This document shows positions 51,398 to 61,931 of a stretch of DNA of 64,000 bases, in pieces. Position numbers and translations under genes: made by a program. Origin of the DNA: Plectosphaerella cucumerina (Eukaryota; Ascomycota; Sordariomycetes; Glomerellales; Plectosphaerellaceae); the NCBI GenBank assembly GCA_020746995.1, contig JAGPXD010000005.1, forward strand, positions 2,666,001-2,730,000, in the 5' to 3' direction. Within the stretch, counting starts at the first letter, position 1. Each line of letters begins with the position of its first letter. The notes beneath the pieces are model-generated. The model did no database searches. It had not been told where the DNA came from and worked only from the letters and a program-made list of their open reading frames with translations.

Positions 51398-53706
51398 CTA
51401 CTCCTCATCCTCCTCCTCATCATCGAGGTCGTCAATGTCCATGTTCAGATGCACGCTCTCGTCATCATCACTGTCATCACCCCCCGTCTCCGTCTCCTGC
51501 TTCTTCAGCGGCGGCGTCGTCTCCACCGCGGCACCCTCGTGCTTGCGCTTCTGCGGCGCCGCCGAGAGTCTCTCCGCCAACACCTCCGCCGAACGCTCCA
51601 CAAATGGCCCGTCCGGCTGGGCGTGGGGTTTGCTGGGTCCGTCCGCTGCCGCCGGGAAAAAAGCGGGCTCACTCTTCGGGGCGTCCGCCGGCGCGGCGTT
51701 AGCCATCTCCTCATCGCCCTTGGCCTCTGCCTCCTCCTCTTCCATCTCCTCGTCCTCTCCCTCTTCTTCCTCCAGCTCCTCAAATGTCGCGGCCAGACGC
51801 ACATCCTCCGCCGAGGCCTGCACTGACGTCCGGATGTTGGAGCGCAGCACCTCGACACCCTGGTCGTGCGGGAAGCGCCGCGAGAGGTGTGGCAGGATGC
51901 TGGGGTACGACCGGCCGGCCTCGTTGATGTACGGGTTCAGCACGCTCGCCAGCATGCTGTCGCGGCTCTGGCACAGGATCGCCGTCTGGTCCAGCAGGCC
52001 CCGAATGCCAGGCTTGACCTGGCGCTGGGGCAGATGGGTCAGCAGTGAAGCCAGGAGAGCCTCAGCGGCGGCGCGGTGTGCCCGCGACAGCTTGCCGTGG
52101 ACAGGTCCGGCACCGGCACCGGCAGCAGAAGAGCCGTCGGCCTTGGCCGTGGGGAGGAACAGGTCGGCATTGGCGGTCATGCCGTTCTTCTTTGCCTCTG
52201 CGCCGGCAGCGGCAGGGGGAGGCCCCGCACGCGCGGCAAGATAGCCAGCATCCTGCTGCAGGTCGCGGCAGCAGGCGAGCATGACAACGCCAATGGCATC
52301 GACGGCCGTCTTGGACAGGCCCGGGCCGGCGACCTGCAGGAGGAGGTCGACGGTGGCGTAGGAGGCGGCGCGTACGGCGGGGCTGTCGATACCAGACTTG
52401 AGAACGAGGAGGACGGCATCGAGAGCCTCGGGGACGAGAGACATGGCGTTGAGACGCAGGCGGCGGAAGAGGGCGCCGAGGACGTCGAGAGCGGCAAGGT
52501 GGACGGCGGGCACACAGGTCCACAGCTCCTCCTTTTCCTCGCGGCCGACGGCGGGGTGCGTCTCGAGGGCCTGCTCCCAAGCCTGGGCGCGGGAGGTCCT
52601 GCTAATCTGGGCGACGCGGTTGACGGCCTCCATAAGGGCGCCGACGGGGACGGCGACGGGGACCTTGGTGGGACGGCGGAGGAGGTCGGCGGCCAGGCGC
52701 AGGTGGCCGACGAGCCTGTCTGCGCCGGCGCGCACGCCTGTCCACCCAGGGAGGCCATCAGGGGCGTCTGGCTGCTCGGCGGGGCCGTCGAAGGAGATGT
52801 CCGCGCGGGCACGGGGGACAAGGGGCTGCCAAGATTCCTGGACGGCGCGGAAGACGTGGTCGGCGGTGTCGTGGAAGTCGCGGAGGACATCGGCGGCGGC
52901 GCGGGCCCAGTCCTCGGAGGGGCCGGTCTTTCCTGCGGTGGTGAAGTGGAGGGAGACGGCGGCGCGGCGGGCGGCGCGCTGCAGGGCGCGGGGGACGGGG
53001 GCGCCGTTGTCGGAGGCGGTGGGCGCGAGGTAGGGGCGGGCGGCGGTGCGGACGCGGGCGTTGAAGGGGCGGCAGGTGGCGGGGTAGAGGGGCATGAGGG
53101 TGGCGAAGGCGTCGAGGACGGACTCGACGAGGGACGGGGGCGCGCGGGGGGGCTGGCCGGGGGCAGGGGCGCGGAGGAGGGCGAGGCCGGCGTCGAAGAA
53201 GTCGCGGAGGGTGGGCGTGGCGATCTCGCGGGTCAGGGTCTGGAACTCGTGGACGAGGGTGTAGATCCTGACGAGGGCGACGACGGCGAGCTCCTTGACG
53301 GCAGGGGGGTCGTTTTTCTAGTAGGCATTAGAGATGGATCCTTATAAGTTGGGGCTGAGTGTCTTCTCACCTTGAGAATCGCCAGGAGTCCGGCGACCCA
53401 AGGCCCGGCCTCGCGCAGACACTCCCAGCCGCCAACGTCAACAACAGCCTTGGCCAGAACCACGCCCGTGAAGCGCCCGGCAGCGGTCTTCCCCTTGATG
53501 AGGTTTCCAACAATAGACTTCAGCTTATGGACGAGCATGGCGGCCTCGGCGGCGGCGCCTTTTGCCTTGATGTCCTGGGGCGCCGAGAGGACGTCGCGGC
53601 ACTGGAGGACATGTCTGACGAAGGCGGGGGTGGCGTGGGGGAGCTGGCTGGGAGGTGTGGATGTGAGGCGGCGGCAGAGCACGCGCAGGTCCGGGGGGAG
53701 GGACAT
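51398..53706 (-). CDS. rix1: Pre-rRNA-processing protein RIX1 (PELP1 family)
   Basis: Exons 53706-53371 and 53317-51398, intron of 53 nt (GTGAGA donor, CTAATGC branch, ACTAG acceptor); 751 aa. Rix1, with Ipi1 and Ipi3, recruits the Rea1 ATPase to pre-60S particles in the nucleus for ITS2 processing and remodelling. The N-terminus (MSLPPDLRVLCRRL, then VHKLKSIVGNLIKGKTAAGRFTGVVLAKAVV) is the typical Rix1 start, followed by all-helical HEAT-like repeats through about residue 560. The C-terminal tail is very acidic (ELEEEEGEDEEMEEEEAEA) with a basic nuclear-localisation-like QKRKHE and ends in an Asp/Glu run, as in fungal homologues. The start at 53706 gives the family N-terminus; the ATG at 53841 upstream is out of register with homologues. 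Confidence 0.9.
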
Positions 53707-54165
53707 GGCGGGCGTCGGAGGTGAGGTGGTGAGATGAGGTGAAGTCAAGATGTCGATATGGCGGTCTTGGTGAAAAACGCCGTTGCAGAATGCCATGCCC
53801 ATGTCGATGAAATATTTCAGAGGGGGGCTGTGATTGGTCAATTGGGGTTATGTAAGTGAACATGGACCCGCAGCGCTGCACCTCGGAAAATGGACGTCGT
53901 TCAAGGCGATCTATCTAGGACTAGCTTACTTGTCGCTCTTGCTGCTCTTGGTCTGGAGGAGCATTCAGACAACTGGAACCTGAACCTCAACGGGACAATC
54001 TCACGCCCCAGACTACCTAGGAAGCCATCCATAGTCTCCAACCCCTTGAATGATGCGTCCAGGGGAAGGCGTTATACTCGGCTTGGATTGGCAATCTAGT
54101 TACCCTTTGTCATCCATGACAACTTCAAGCACCTCTCACTTCAACATGCGGTCTATCAAGAGGCA
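53707..54165. other. RIX1 promoter region
   Basis: About 460 bases. GATTGG and AATTGG words (reverse CCAAT boxes) occur at about 53832-53845. No other gene is supported. Confidence 0.5.
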
Positions 54166-54810
54166 TCATGCACTCTCCAGGGACGCCTGTCTGCCATCAC
54201 AGGTCCACGTCTCCGAGTTACAGCAGTCACCATGCCCCGAGCTCGTACACGTCGCATTGTTGTTCACAGGGCCACTCTTGCCGTCGTATGCCCTCAAAGA
54301 CTCAATAACTACACTCGAGTCAATCCCGATCCAATAAGTCAAGGTAGACAATGGCAGGTGAAACTCATAACCCCTGACACAGTATCTCGTCTATGGATAA
54401 ATATTGCCACAGTCCCTGTCCACCTCCAGGTTGAGCATGAAGAACTTCTCAATGGACATGCGATTAGCATCTGCCATTTTCTCGCACGACTTGTCATTGA
54501 CCTGTTCGTACGTCTGGTCCCAAAATCGACAGTTGACCTCGCCGGCCTCGGGGTCGGCATTAAATGGGACGCTATCCGTGGCTTGGGGCCTCGAGGTCGC
54601 CGTCGCCATCCTCATCATGTCGGCGAGATCGGTGTAGGTATTCTCCCAGGTCACCGGCGCGCACTCGCCGGTCGTGGTGGCAGCGGCCGAGGCGGCCGAG
54701 GCGAAAAGGAGTAGCAGAGCAGAGGGGCATATGCGAAGAGACCCGATGTTTGCGATGAGGAATGGAAAATGATGAGTCGTGGTCGATTGCCTACCTTTCT
54801 TCTCGGAGGC
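54166..54810 (-). pseudogene. LysM-domain secreted protein gene, interrupted
   Basis: One minus-strand frame, open from 54810, encodes a signal-peptide-like segment (PSALLLLFASAASA), GECAPVTWE, and a LysM domain: NCRFWDQTYEQVND, SCEKMADANRMSIEKFFMLN, DRDCGNIYP. It hits a TAG at 54391-54393, then the same frame resumes with YCVRGY and, further on, SLRAYDGK, NNATC, GDCCNSETWTC, which match the segment that follows LysM in secreted fungal LysM proteins, before a stop at 54166. A 63-nt intron may lie between YCVRG and IESLRAYDG. No in-frame ATG precedes the signal peptide. LysM effectors bind chitin fragments. The stop, missing start and lost cysteine (KSGP where family members usually have LCGP) suggest a decaying gene; sequencing error or an unseen upstream exon cannot be excluded. 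Confidence 0.65.
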
Positions 54811-55590
54811 CTACGGGTATGTGTCCTACGCCAGGCATACAGGGGTGGTGGAAGGCAGTGAGCCCAAAATCGACCATGAATCTGCATATACGAGTAGTAT
54901 GTATTAGGACCGGCTGCATATGCTAGGGAGGTACCAACCGCCAAAAACACCAAACCTCCAAGCATCTCAGCGGAGGTCGGGTATTTTGCGGCCATGTCTG
55001 GCTCCTTTGTCGCCCGAGCTCTGGCCTCAATTCGGTCCAAGGTTAGGGGCAGGATATGTACATCCACGATAAGATGGGCGTCTCCCTCCAGGCGCAAGTC
55101 ACAGTGCATTGTCACCCCCAGTCACAGCCAAAATCAGGGGTATCAACATTCAATCGAGCTCCGCATCCCGCCTCATCCTCCCATGGTATCTAGATACCGC
55201 CCAACATGACATGATGACGCTCCAGTGTCCATGTCCTGCCTGCCGAGCCGGTGCCCTGCCCTTTTCTTCTCTGCACAAAGGAAAATAAAAAGCAGATCGC
55301 TGTGATGATGCCAGTGATGGCGAGTGTGTGTGGTGGTGTCGCGCCGTCGTGGCGGACAATTAGGCGCCGCCCAGCATGCGCCGGCGGCCTTGCCGAGTGC
55401 TGTGTTTCCCCCGTATTAAGTTTCCTCCACGATTACATTAGTATTTAGGTTGTCGATATTAGTGGTGTATGCATGTATGTATGTTGCCTCCTGTCGTCGT
55501 CGTATCTTTGCTGGGAAAATTTCAAAAAAGAGTGTGGTGGTGCTGCCGCAGGTCGTTCAGTCAGGTGTGTGTGTGGGTGTGTGTGCATGT
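54811..55590. other. Intergenic region between the LysM remnant and the HTH gene
   Basis: About 780 bases. A minus-strand frame starting near 55000 (MAAKYPTSAEMLGGLVFLAV...) has a hydrophobic segment and could be an upstream exon of the LysM gene or chance; not annotated as a gene. Confidence 0.4.
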
Positions 55591-56438
55591 TCAGTACCGC
55601 CGGTCGTAGGGCGAGGGGGTCGATTCGGGGGAGTAGGGCGAGTAGGAGGGACCCCAAGAGGAGATGCCGCCAGCGCAGGCGTCGACCGGCGCCAGGCCGT
55701 GGACGCGCTGCGTCGAGATGAGAGGCGACGGAGTGGGTTCCGGGGTGAGGAGGGAGATGGCGGGAGAGCGGTGGTCCGGCGTGGTCTCGGGGCCGTTGCA
55801 AAGTGAAGTGATGCTGAGCATCTTGCGTGTCCGCTCGTAAGAAGGAGGAGTATTGAACCTGATAGGTGTCAGTCGATGGTCTTGTCCAAAGGAACTAGGG
55901 ATGCTCACGAGATGACGGCGGGCGAGGCCTCGCACACCTCGATGACCTCACGGACCTCCGGGGTGCCCGGGGGCGACATGGGCTGGGCCGTAGGCTGGTT
56001 GACGACGGTCTGAGGCGAGGGTAGCAGACGCGAGCGCTGCTTCCTCCAGTTCATGATGGACTCGCGAGGGATGTCAAAGTACTTGGCGGCCTCGATGACG
56101 GTGGGGCGGCGGAAGTCGGGGTCATCAATGTCGTCCTCCTCACGCAGGAAGCGGCTGTCGAAGGGGCGGCGGGGCACGCGGAAGTCTTCCAGCCAGGTGA
56201 GGACCTCAATCTTCTCCGAGTGCTGGTACCTGCGGCGGCGCTTCTCGCAGCGGCGGCGGCGGACGACTTCCATCCGGAAGGGAGGGTTACCGCCGCGGCG
56301 CTCCCAGGCCGACTGGCGCCGGTCGGACTCTGGATCCAGGTCGAGGGGCGGCACAGCCGCGTAGTGAGGGTGTGGTGATGGTGATGCCGTGTTGTTGTTG
56401 TGATGGTAGTAGTAGAGGTCGGCGTCCATGGTGTTCAT
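55591..56438 (-). CDS. Putative helix-turn-helix DNA-binding protein
   Basis: Exons 56438-55909 and 55858-55591, intron of 50 nt (GTGAGC donor, GACTGAC branch, TCAG acceptor); 265 aa. The ATG at 56438 begins MNTMDADLYYYHHNNN; an upstream extension begins at TTG only. A basic block RRRRCEKRRRRYQHSEK is followed by IEVLTWLEDFRVPRRPF, an acidic insert, and PTVIEAAKYFDIPRESIMNWRKQR, which reads as a helix-turn-helix of the homeodomain-like/CENP-B/pipsqueak kind (Ala-Ala-Lys-Tyr-Phe, Ile-Pro, then Ser-Ile-x-x-Trp). The rest is Pro/Ser/Thr-rich with TPEPTPSP and SYSPYSPESTPSP repeats, fitting a regulator with phospho-acceptor sites. Function unknown; DNA binding is inference. Confidence 0.75.
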
Positions 56439-57882
56439 GCGGGTCCCCGAGGGGTGGTTCCAGATGTGGTGTGGTTGTGGTGGTTGGTTTGTTGTTGATC
56501 GTAGACGTGAAGACGAGACGAGGCCTGCCAGCAATACCCCAGACAAAGAAGACGGACAGACGGGAGAGATACAGGTAGGGAAAGATTAGTAGAGAGAGAC
56601 AGAGATACACAGACAGATAGAGAGAGAGAGAGATAGAGACAAGAGACAGAAGAGAGGGTGGGTGTGTGGGAGAGAGAGAGTTGAACAGAGGAAATGAGGC
56701 AGGAAGAAAAAACCACCAAACGGGGCAGACGGGCAGACGAGCAGCGTGCGTCGGAGGAATATACCGTGCGACACCAGGATGGGATGGGATGGGACCACTG
56801 GTACTTTTGACCACGATCGCCAACGGCTGGGGCGGGCAGAAAGCACGGCAGGTGCTGCTGGGGCAGTCAGTGGGTGGCAGTTGCCAGTGGGCTACTGCCT
56901 CAAGTGCCTCAACCAGCCCGCCAAGCCAGAGCCGAACAGGCAGTGATGGCCCTGATGGCCCTGGGCCCCTCCTGCCAGATCCCCACGGAAAGCTCCTTGC
57001 CCGCCCTCGGGCTCATCTTAATCATCCTCTGCAGCGACCCCATTTCGACGGGCAAATTGCGATGGGTCATCCAAGGTCGCCGGTTGACCTATCCAGTCGC
57101 TCCGCCGCGCCTCGCACCCCTGCCTCTTGCTGGGAGGTGCCGTCGCTCCCAGATGCCTGGGTTACATGGCTCCCGCTGGGGGCAGACAGGCAGGGCACAT
57201 GACCGGTGGCAGCCTGCAGGCCCCTGGGAGGCTGCGCTCGGGATCGCCGCGGTTTCGGTGTTTTGGATGATGGAGAAACATTCTCATTTTGGTAGTGGAT
57301 AAACAACGGTAACACCCTGTCGTGGATCGGACCCTGCTCCTTCTTTTTTCCTCGTGTTCTGGGTGAGGTGAGACCGTGAGAGGTTCAAGAGGTGCGAAGA
57401 GGTGGGCTGCTGAAGAGCTTCCCCCTTGAGGCCTAGCGCGGGGGTTGTCTGAGGTAAGCTTTCTCCAATTGGTGCTTGCTTGCCTGTGCTGTGCACAACT
57501 GCCAGCGGGAGCTCTGATGCTGGGCTCTGTGCTCCCTGTGCTCCAGCTGGTTCAATCGCGCTGCCGTCACCTTCTGCACCGAGAGCGAGCACATGCACCT
57601 CAGCGCACGGTTCTGCTTCCACCTCGCGTGGAAACCAAAACCTGGCTCCTGCATCACCACCACCACCGACACTGCACCGGCACCCTGACGACCTCAGCCA
57701 ACCCTCCCACCAAAAATCACACCCCCGCGACCGCCATCCGCCTGATGATCATGCTGCCTCGCCGATTGTTCGCCCCATAGTCTCCCGGTCCCCTTCGTCG
57801 ACTCCTCCTCCTCCCTTCCTCCCTCCACACTAGGGACTCGGCGCATCGCCCCTTGTCGTCACAGCTACACTAGAGCTACAGC
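56439..57882. other. Divergent region between the HTH gene and YPP1
   Basis: About 1.4 kb. Near the HTH gene there is a long purine-rich tract (GAGAGA, 56585-56690; pyrimidine on the transcribed minus strand), a GGATGGGATGGGATGG repeat near 56776-56796 and a repeated TGATGGCCC near 56943-56965. No additional gene is supported. Confidence 0.5.
56585..56690. repeat. GA-rich simple repeat in the HTH gene leader
   Basis: Runs of AGAGAG with interspersed ACAGA; reads as CT-rich leader on the minus strand. Confidence 0.75.
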
Positions 57883-60800
57883 ATGGTGAGCATCACCCCT
57901 GGAGCTCCGAGAAAAAAAAAAGACAACACATACGATGCTTCGATGACGTACAGCCTGCTTCCACCACCACTTGCTGACCACACTCTCTCCGTCCCTACAG
58001 CCCGACGCTACAAAGGCCGCCCACTACATCCAGGCTCTCGATGCTGCCCGCGTCGAGGGCAACTGGAGCACCGTCCCCGAATTTGTGCGCAAGATCAGGA
58101 AACATGCGCCTGAGCGCGAGTGTATGTTCAGCTTCCCCCATGCCCTCTGCTCCTTTTCCTTTGCCACATCCCAGCTGACACCTCCCCCAGGCCTCGCCCT
58201 GACCGCAGAGATCGAACACTCCATCTCGACAGTCTCCAAAGCTCCCACCGCCTCCTCCTCTGCATCCACCACTGCCCGACCCTCGACCGCCGCCACCGCA
58301 GCAACAACCGTCGCCTCCCTCGATACCGCTACGCAACTTCCCAAGCTCCTCTCCATCATCAACAAGGAAGACAAGCACCCTCAAGACGTGTACCAGGCCA
58401 AGGTCTGCCTAGGATGGTTGCACTGGACTGTCGACGAATACGGCCTCGCCGCCGTGCGCTTGCCCACCCATCTCGACTATGAGCAGCTTCAATCCACACA
58501 TTCGGGGGCCCTGTCCGACTGGACCAGCGTCTGCGCCCTCAAAGCCGCCTACCTCAAGGCTGACTGCCTCTCCGTCGAGGGCCAGCGCACAGAAGCCCTC
58601 GCCGTCTTCGAGGCCGCCCTGCCCGCCCTCATGCACATCTGGGACACCCGCAGCTCCGGCAAGCAGCTGCGCTACTGCTCCGAGCTCTTCCTCACAGAGT
58701 TCTGCATGATGCACAGCCGATTCCTCCAGTCTGGCCAAACCACCCTCCACGACGTCAACTCCCTCGGCTGCTTCCGCGCCTGGGCAAAATACTGGGACAT
58801 CCATGGCGGCTCCGCCCTCGGTGGCCACGGCTTCCGGGGCTCCGTCCCCCGCCGCCGCGTCTGGAGCGAGTACTACGCCGCCCTCTCCACCATCCTCGAC
58901 CGCGACCTGCCCCTACCCTCCGGCTTCAAGGCCGCCACCCCGGCCTCCGACACCTCAGACCGCAACCAGCTGCGCATCGAGCTCAAAAAGGCAGAGGCTG
59001 CCTACGAGGCCCTCCTTATCACAGAGACCCGCTTCCCCCGTGCCGACGAGCACCGCGACGAGGTCGAGGACTTTGTCCGTAGCGTCCTTGCTAACTGGGC
59101 CGTCCTCTGTGGCCGCGGCTGGCGTGAGCAGGATCTTGGCCCTGGCGGCCGTGAGGGCACCAGCCGTGCCGTCATCGACCTCCTTTACCGCGCCGCCACC
59201 CGCACCTACCACTCCACCTCCGTCCTGCGCTCCCTCTTCACCGTTCACCTCGCCGTCTCAGAGTTCGACCTTGCCTTCAAGGCCTTCGACTCATACCTCG
59301 ACCTCGTAAGGCATGGCAAGGCCCGCGTCGACAAGTCGGGCCATGCCGAGGCCGGCCTCGACGACGATGCCACCGTTCTCGAGACCATTGCCCACTGCAT
59401 CCTCGCCCTGTGCCGCTACGGCGGTCGCGACGCCATCGAGAAGGCCCGCGATCTGGGCAGCGAGCTCGAGGACTGGCTCGCCCGCCTGCCCCAGCTCCGC
59501 GCCCCAGCGGTACCCGCCGACCCGAAGGCCCTTCCCGAGGTCGCCGAGGAAGTCGTCGATCCCACCCTCCACCCGGAGATTCCCCCCAGCATCGTCGCCC
59601 TCTCGTGGCAGGCCATTGGTCTCTCCCAGGCACACTGGACCCGCGTCACCTACGACGCTGGCCTGCGCACTGAGATTCAGGCAAAGGCCGTACGCTGCCT
59701 CCGCAAGGCGCTGTCCCCTGAGCTTGGCCGCACCCGCGACGTGCGCACTCTGTTCGCCCTCGGCCTCCTGCTGGCCGAGAAGCGGGAACTAACGTCGGCC
59801 ATTGAGATTGTCAAGACAGCTCTCATCTCCAACAAGGCCGTCGTGGAGGATGATGCTCAGCATTACAACGGCCCCTACTGGCAGGAGCGCTCTCTCATTC
59901 CCCTGTGGCACCTGCTGGCGCTGTTGCTGAGCGCCCGCCAGGAGTTCATGACCGCGGCGAGGGCCTGCGACGGTGCGTTTGAGCAGTTCAGGGACACAAA
60001 CGTGCTCTTCGGCGACTCGGGTGGCTTTAAGAGCGACCACCTTAACGAGCTGGCGGGCAAGGCCACCGAGCGCAAGGGGCTTGTCGACGAGATGGAGGAC
60101 TTTGAGCGCGAGGGCATCCTGGAGATTAAGATGACGCAGTTGACCCTCATTGAGCTGCTCGAGGGACCCGACGTCGCCGTCAATGCCAGCTTTGAGCTCC
60201 TCTCGCTGTTCTCCCGGCTGTTCGGCGACGTCCAGCCCAAGAAGCCGACCGCCGCGGCAGCTAGTGCGGCCGGCGTACCGCAAAGCTCCGCCGGGACCCT
60301 GCGGAGCATCAAGGGGAGCATCTTCGGGGGCCGGTCGGAGAGGTCTGGGCGCACCACCGTCGGGCCACCCCCGCTGGAGAACCAGGCGTCGGCCGCGACA
60401 ACGGACCGGCCACAGACCACTCAGACGACAGCCAGCGGGGCGCCCACGATACAGGTGACGGCGGAGAACGGCAACACCACGGAGCGCAAGGCGTCCCGCC
60501 GGCTGTCAAACACCCAGCGGCGCAGCAGGAGCAATTCAGGCAAGCGCAACAGCCTCAAGAAGCGGGAGAGCAGCAACAGCCGTCACCGGCCACCGAGTCT
60601 TGGCGACGCAGTGCACAGCCCGACGGTCGTGGACGGCGAGGTCTTCTTCACGCCGACGACGGAGCCTACGCAGCCGCCGCTCCTCTCGCCCGTGGGCAAG
60701 CGGCAACCGGGGCTCACGTTTTCGCGAGAGCACACACTGTCGCACGCGGCGTCGTACATGTCGCAGGCGTCAAAGTCGACAGTGCAGTCCTTTTCCGAGG

Positions 60801-61794
60801 TTTCACCCGACGCGACGTACACCATCACGGCGCCGTTGCCGATCATCCAGTTCCCGCAGGAGCAGATCCGCAGGCACCGCGTGGGCATCCTCGTCAGGGT
60901 CTGGCTGATGATCGCGGGCTTCTACCGGCGCGCCGACATGTTCGAGGACGCCAAAGGGGCGGTGGCCGAGGCGCAGAAGCTGGTGCAGGGCCTGGACCAG
61001 GAGCGGGACGCCTCGGTGAGCCCGACGACGGGACGCGGCGCCGCGTGGGCCGAGCGCAAGAGCCTCGACGAACTGTGGGGAGACGTGTGGGCAGAGGTAA
61101 GAAACATGTCTGGGTTTGATGAATGAAGCAAGCTAACAATGGACAGCTCGGCTCCCTTTCTGTCGCAGAAGGCCTGCCGTACAAGGCGCGCGCCGAGTTC
61201 GAGTCGGCCTTGACGCACTTCCCCGACCACCCCGCGGCAACAGTCGGACTGGCGGAGATTCTTCTTGATGTGTATACCGAAAAGATTGTGCCAGAGCCGA
61301 CGGTGCCGAGCCTCACCCTGGCCGAGGACGGGCTGGCCAACCTGTCGTTATCGCCGAGGGTTCCCGACACTGCAGCGCCCGAGCTGGGCCTGGCGTCGAC
61401 GCCTATCGGCCTGGGCCGGCCAGGTCTCGTCTCTGTGGCCTCGTCATCGTCATCCCGGAGCACCGGGCACAGCGACTCGGAGGAAGAGGGGCAGGCTGCC
61501 GGCGCCACCTCGGACGAGGACGATGGCAGGCTACCACCGCCGTACAAGGCGTCTTCGGTGCCGCCGCTAGACCGTCTGGCGGCGCGGGACCGGGCGAGCG
61601 GGCTTCTCACGGGGCTGACGAAGCTGGGTGCCGCGTGGGACTACTCGGAGGCGTGGTTCGCTTTGGCCCGGGCGCACGAGGAAAGCGGGCTGGTGGAAAA
61701 GGCCAAGGAGGTGCTGTGGTGGTGCGTCGAGCTGGAAGAGGGCCGCGGCGTGCGAGAGTGGCGATGCCTCGCCGGGGGAGGCTACGTGCTGTAG
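57883..61794 (+). CDS. ypp1: YPP1/TTC7-like protein, TPR scaffold of the PI4-kinase Stt4 complex
   Basis: Four coding exons: 57883-57885 (ATG only), 58001-58121, 58191-61096, 61147-61794; introns of 115, 69 and 50 nt; 1225 aa. Ypp1, with Efr3, anchors PI4-kinase Stt4 at plasma-membrane patches. The protein starts M-PDATKAAHYIQALDAARVEGNWSTVPE, a typical TTC7 N-terminus, followed by helical TPR-like repeats (AKVCLGWLHWTVDEYGLAAVRL, LKAAYLKADCLSVEGQRTEA, VRTLFALGLLLAEKRELTSA). A disordered Ser/Thr/Pro and Arg-rich insert occupies about 760-950, then further TPRs (RVWLMIAGFYRRADMFEDAKGAVAEAQKL, GLPYKARAEFESALTHFPDHPAATVGLAEILL) and a final repeat. The first intron has a GTGAGC donor right after ATG and a CCCTACAG acceptor; the intron length is not a multiple of three, and no other in-frame ATG precedes the conserved N-terminus. 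Confidence 0.92.
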
Positions 61795-61931
61795 AAGCGG
61801 ATGCGGTTTCAACTGAAAAAGGCGTGCGTCACGGCTGAGCGATTTGGGCGGGCAGGGTATTATCTTTCAAGCGCGTCTAGATGCGGGGGGTATCATTGTT
61901 GCAACACCATATCCTAATCAACTACCTCTGC

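Noticed and set aside
52076..53347. 423-codon plus-strand open frame across RIX1
   Set aside because: Antisense frame with Gly/Glu/Ala bias; RIX1 on the minus strand explains the region and its splice.
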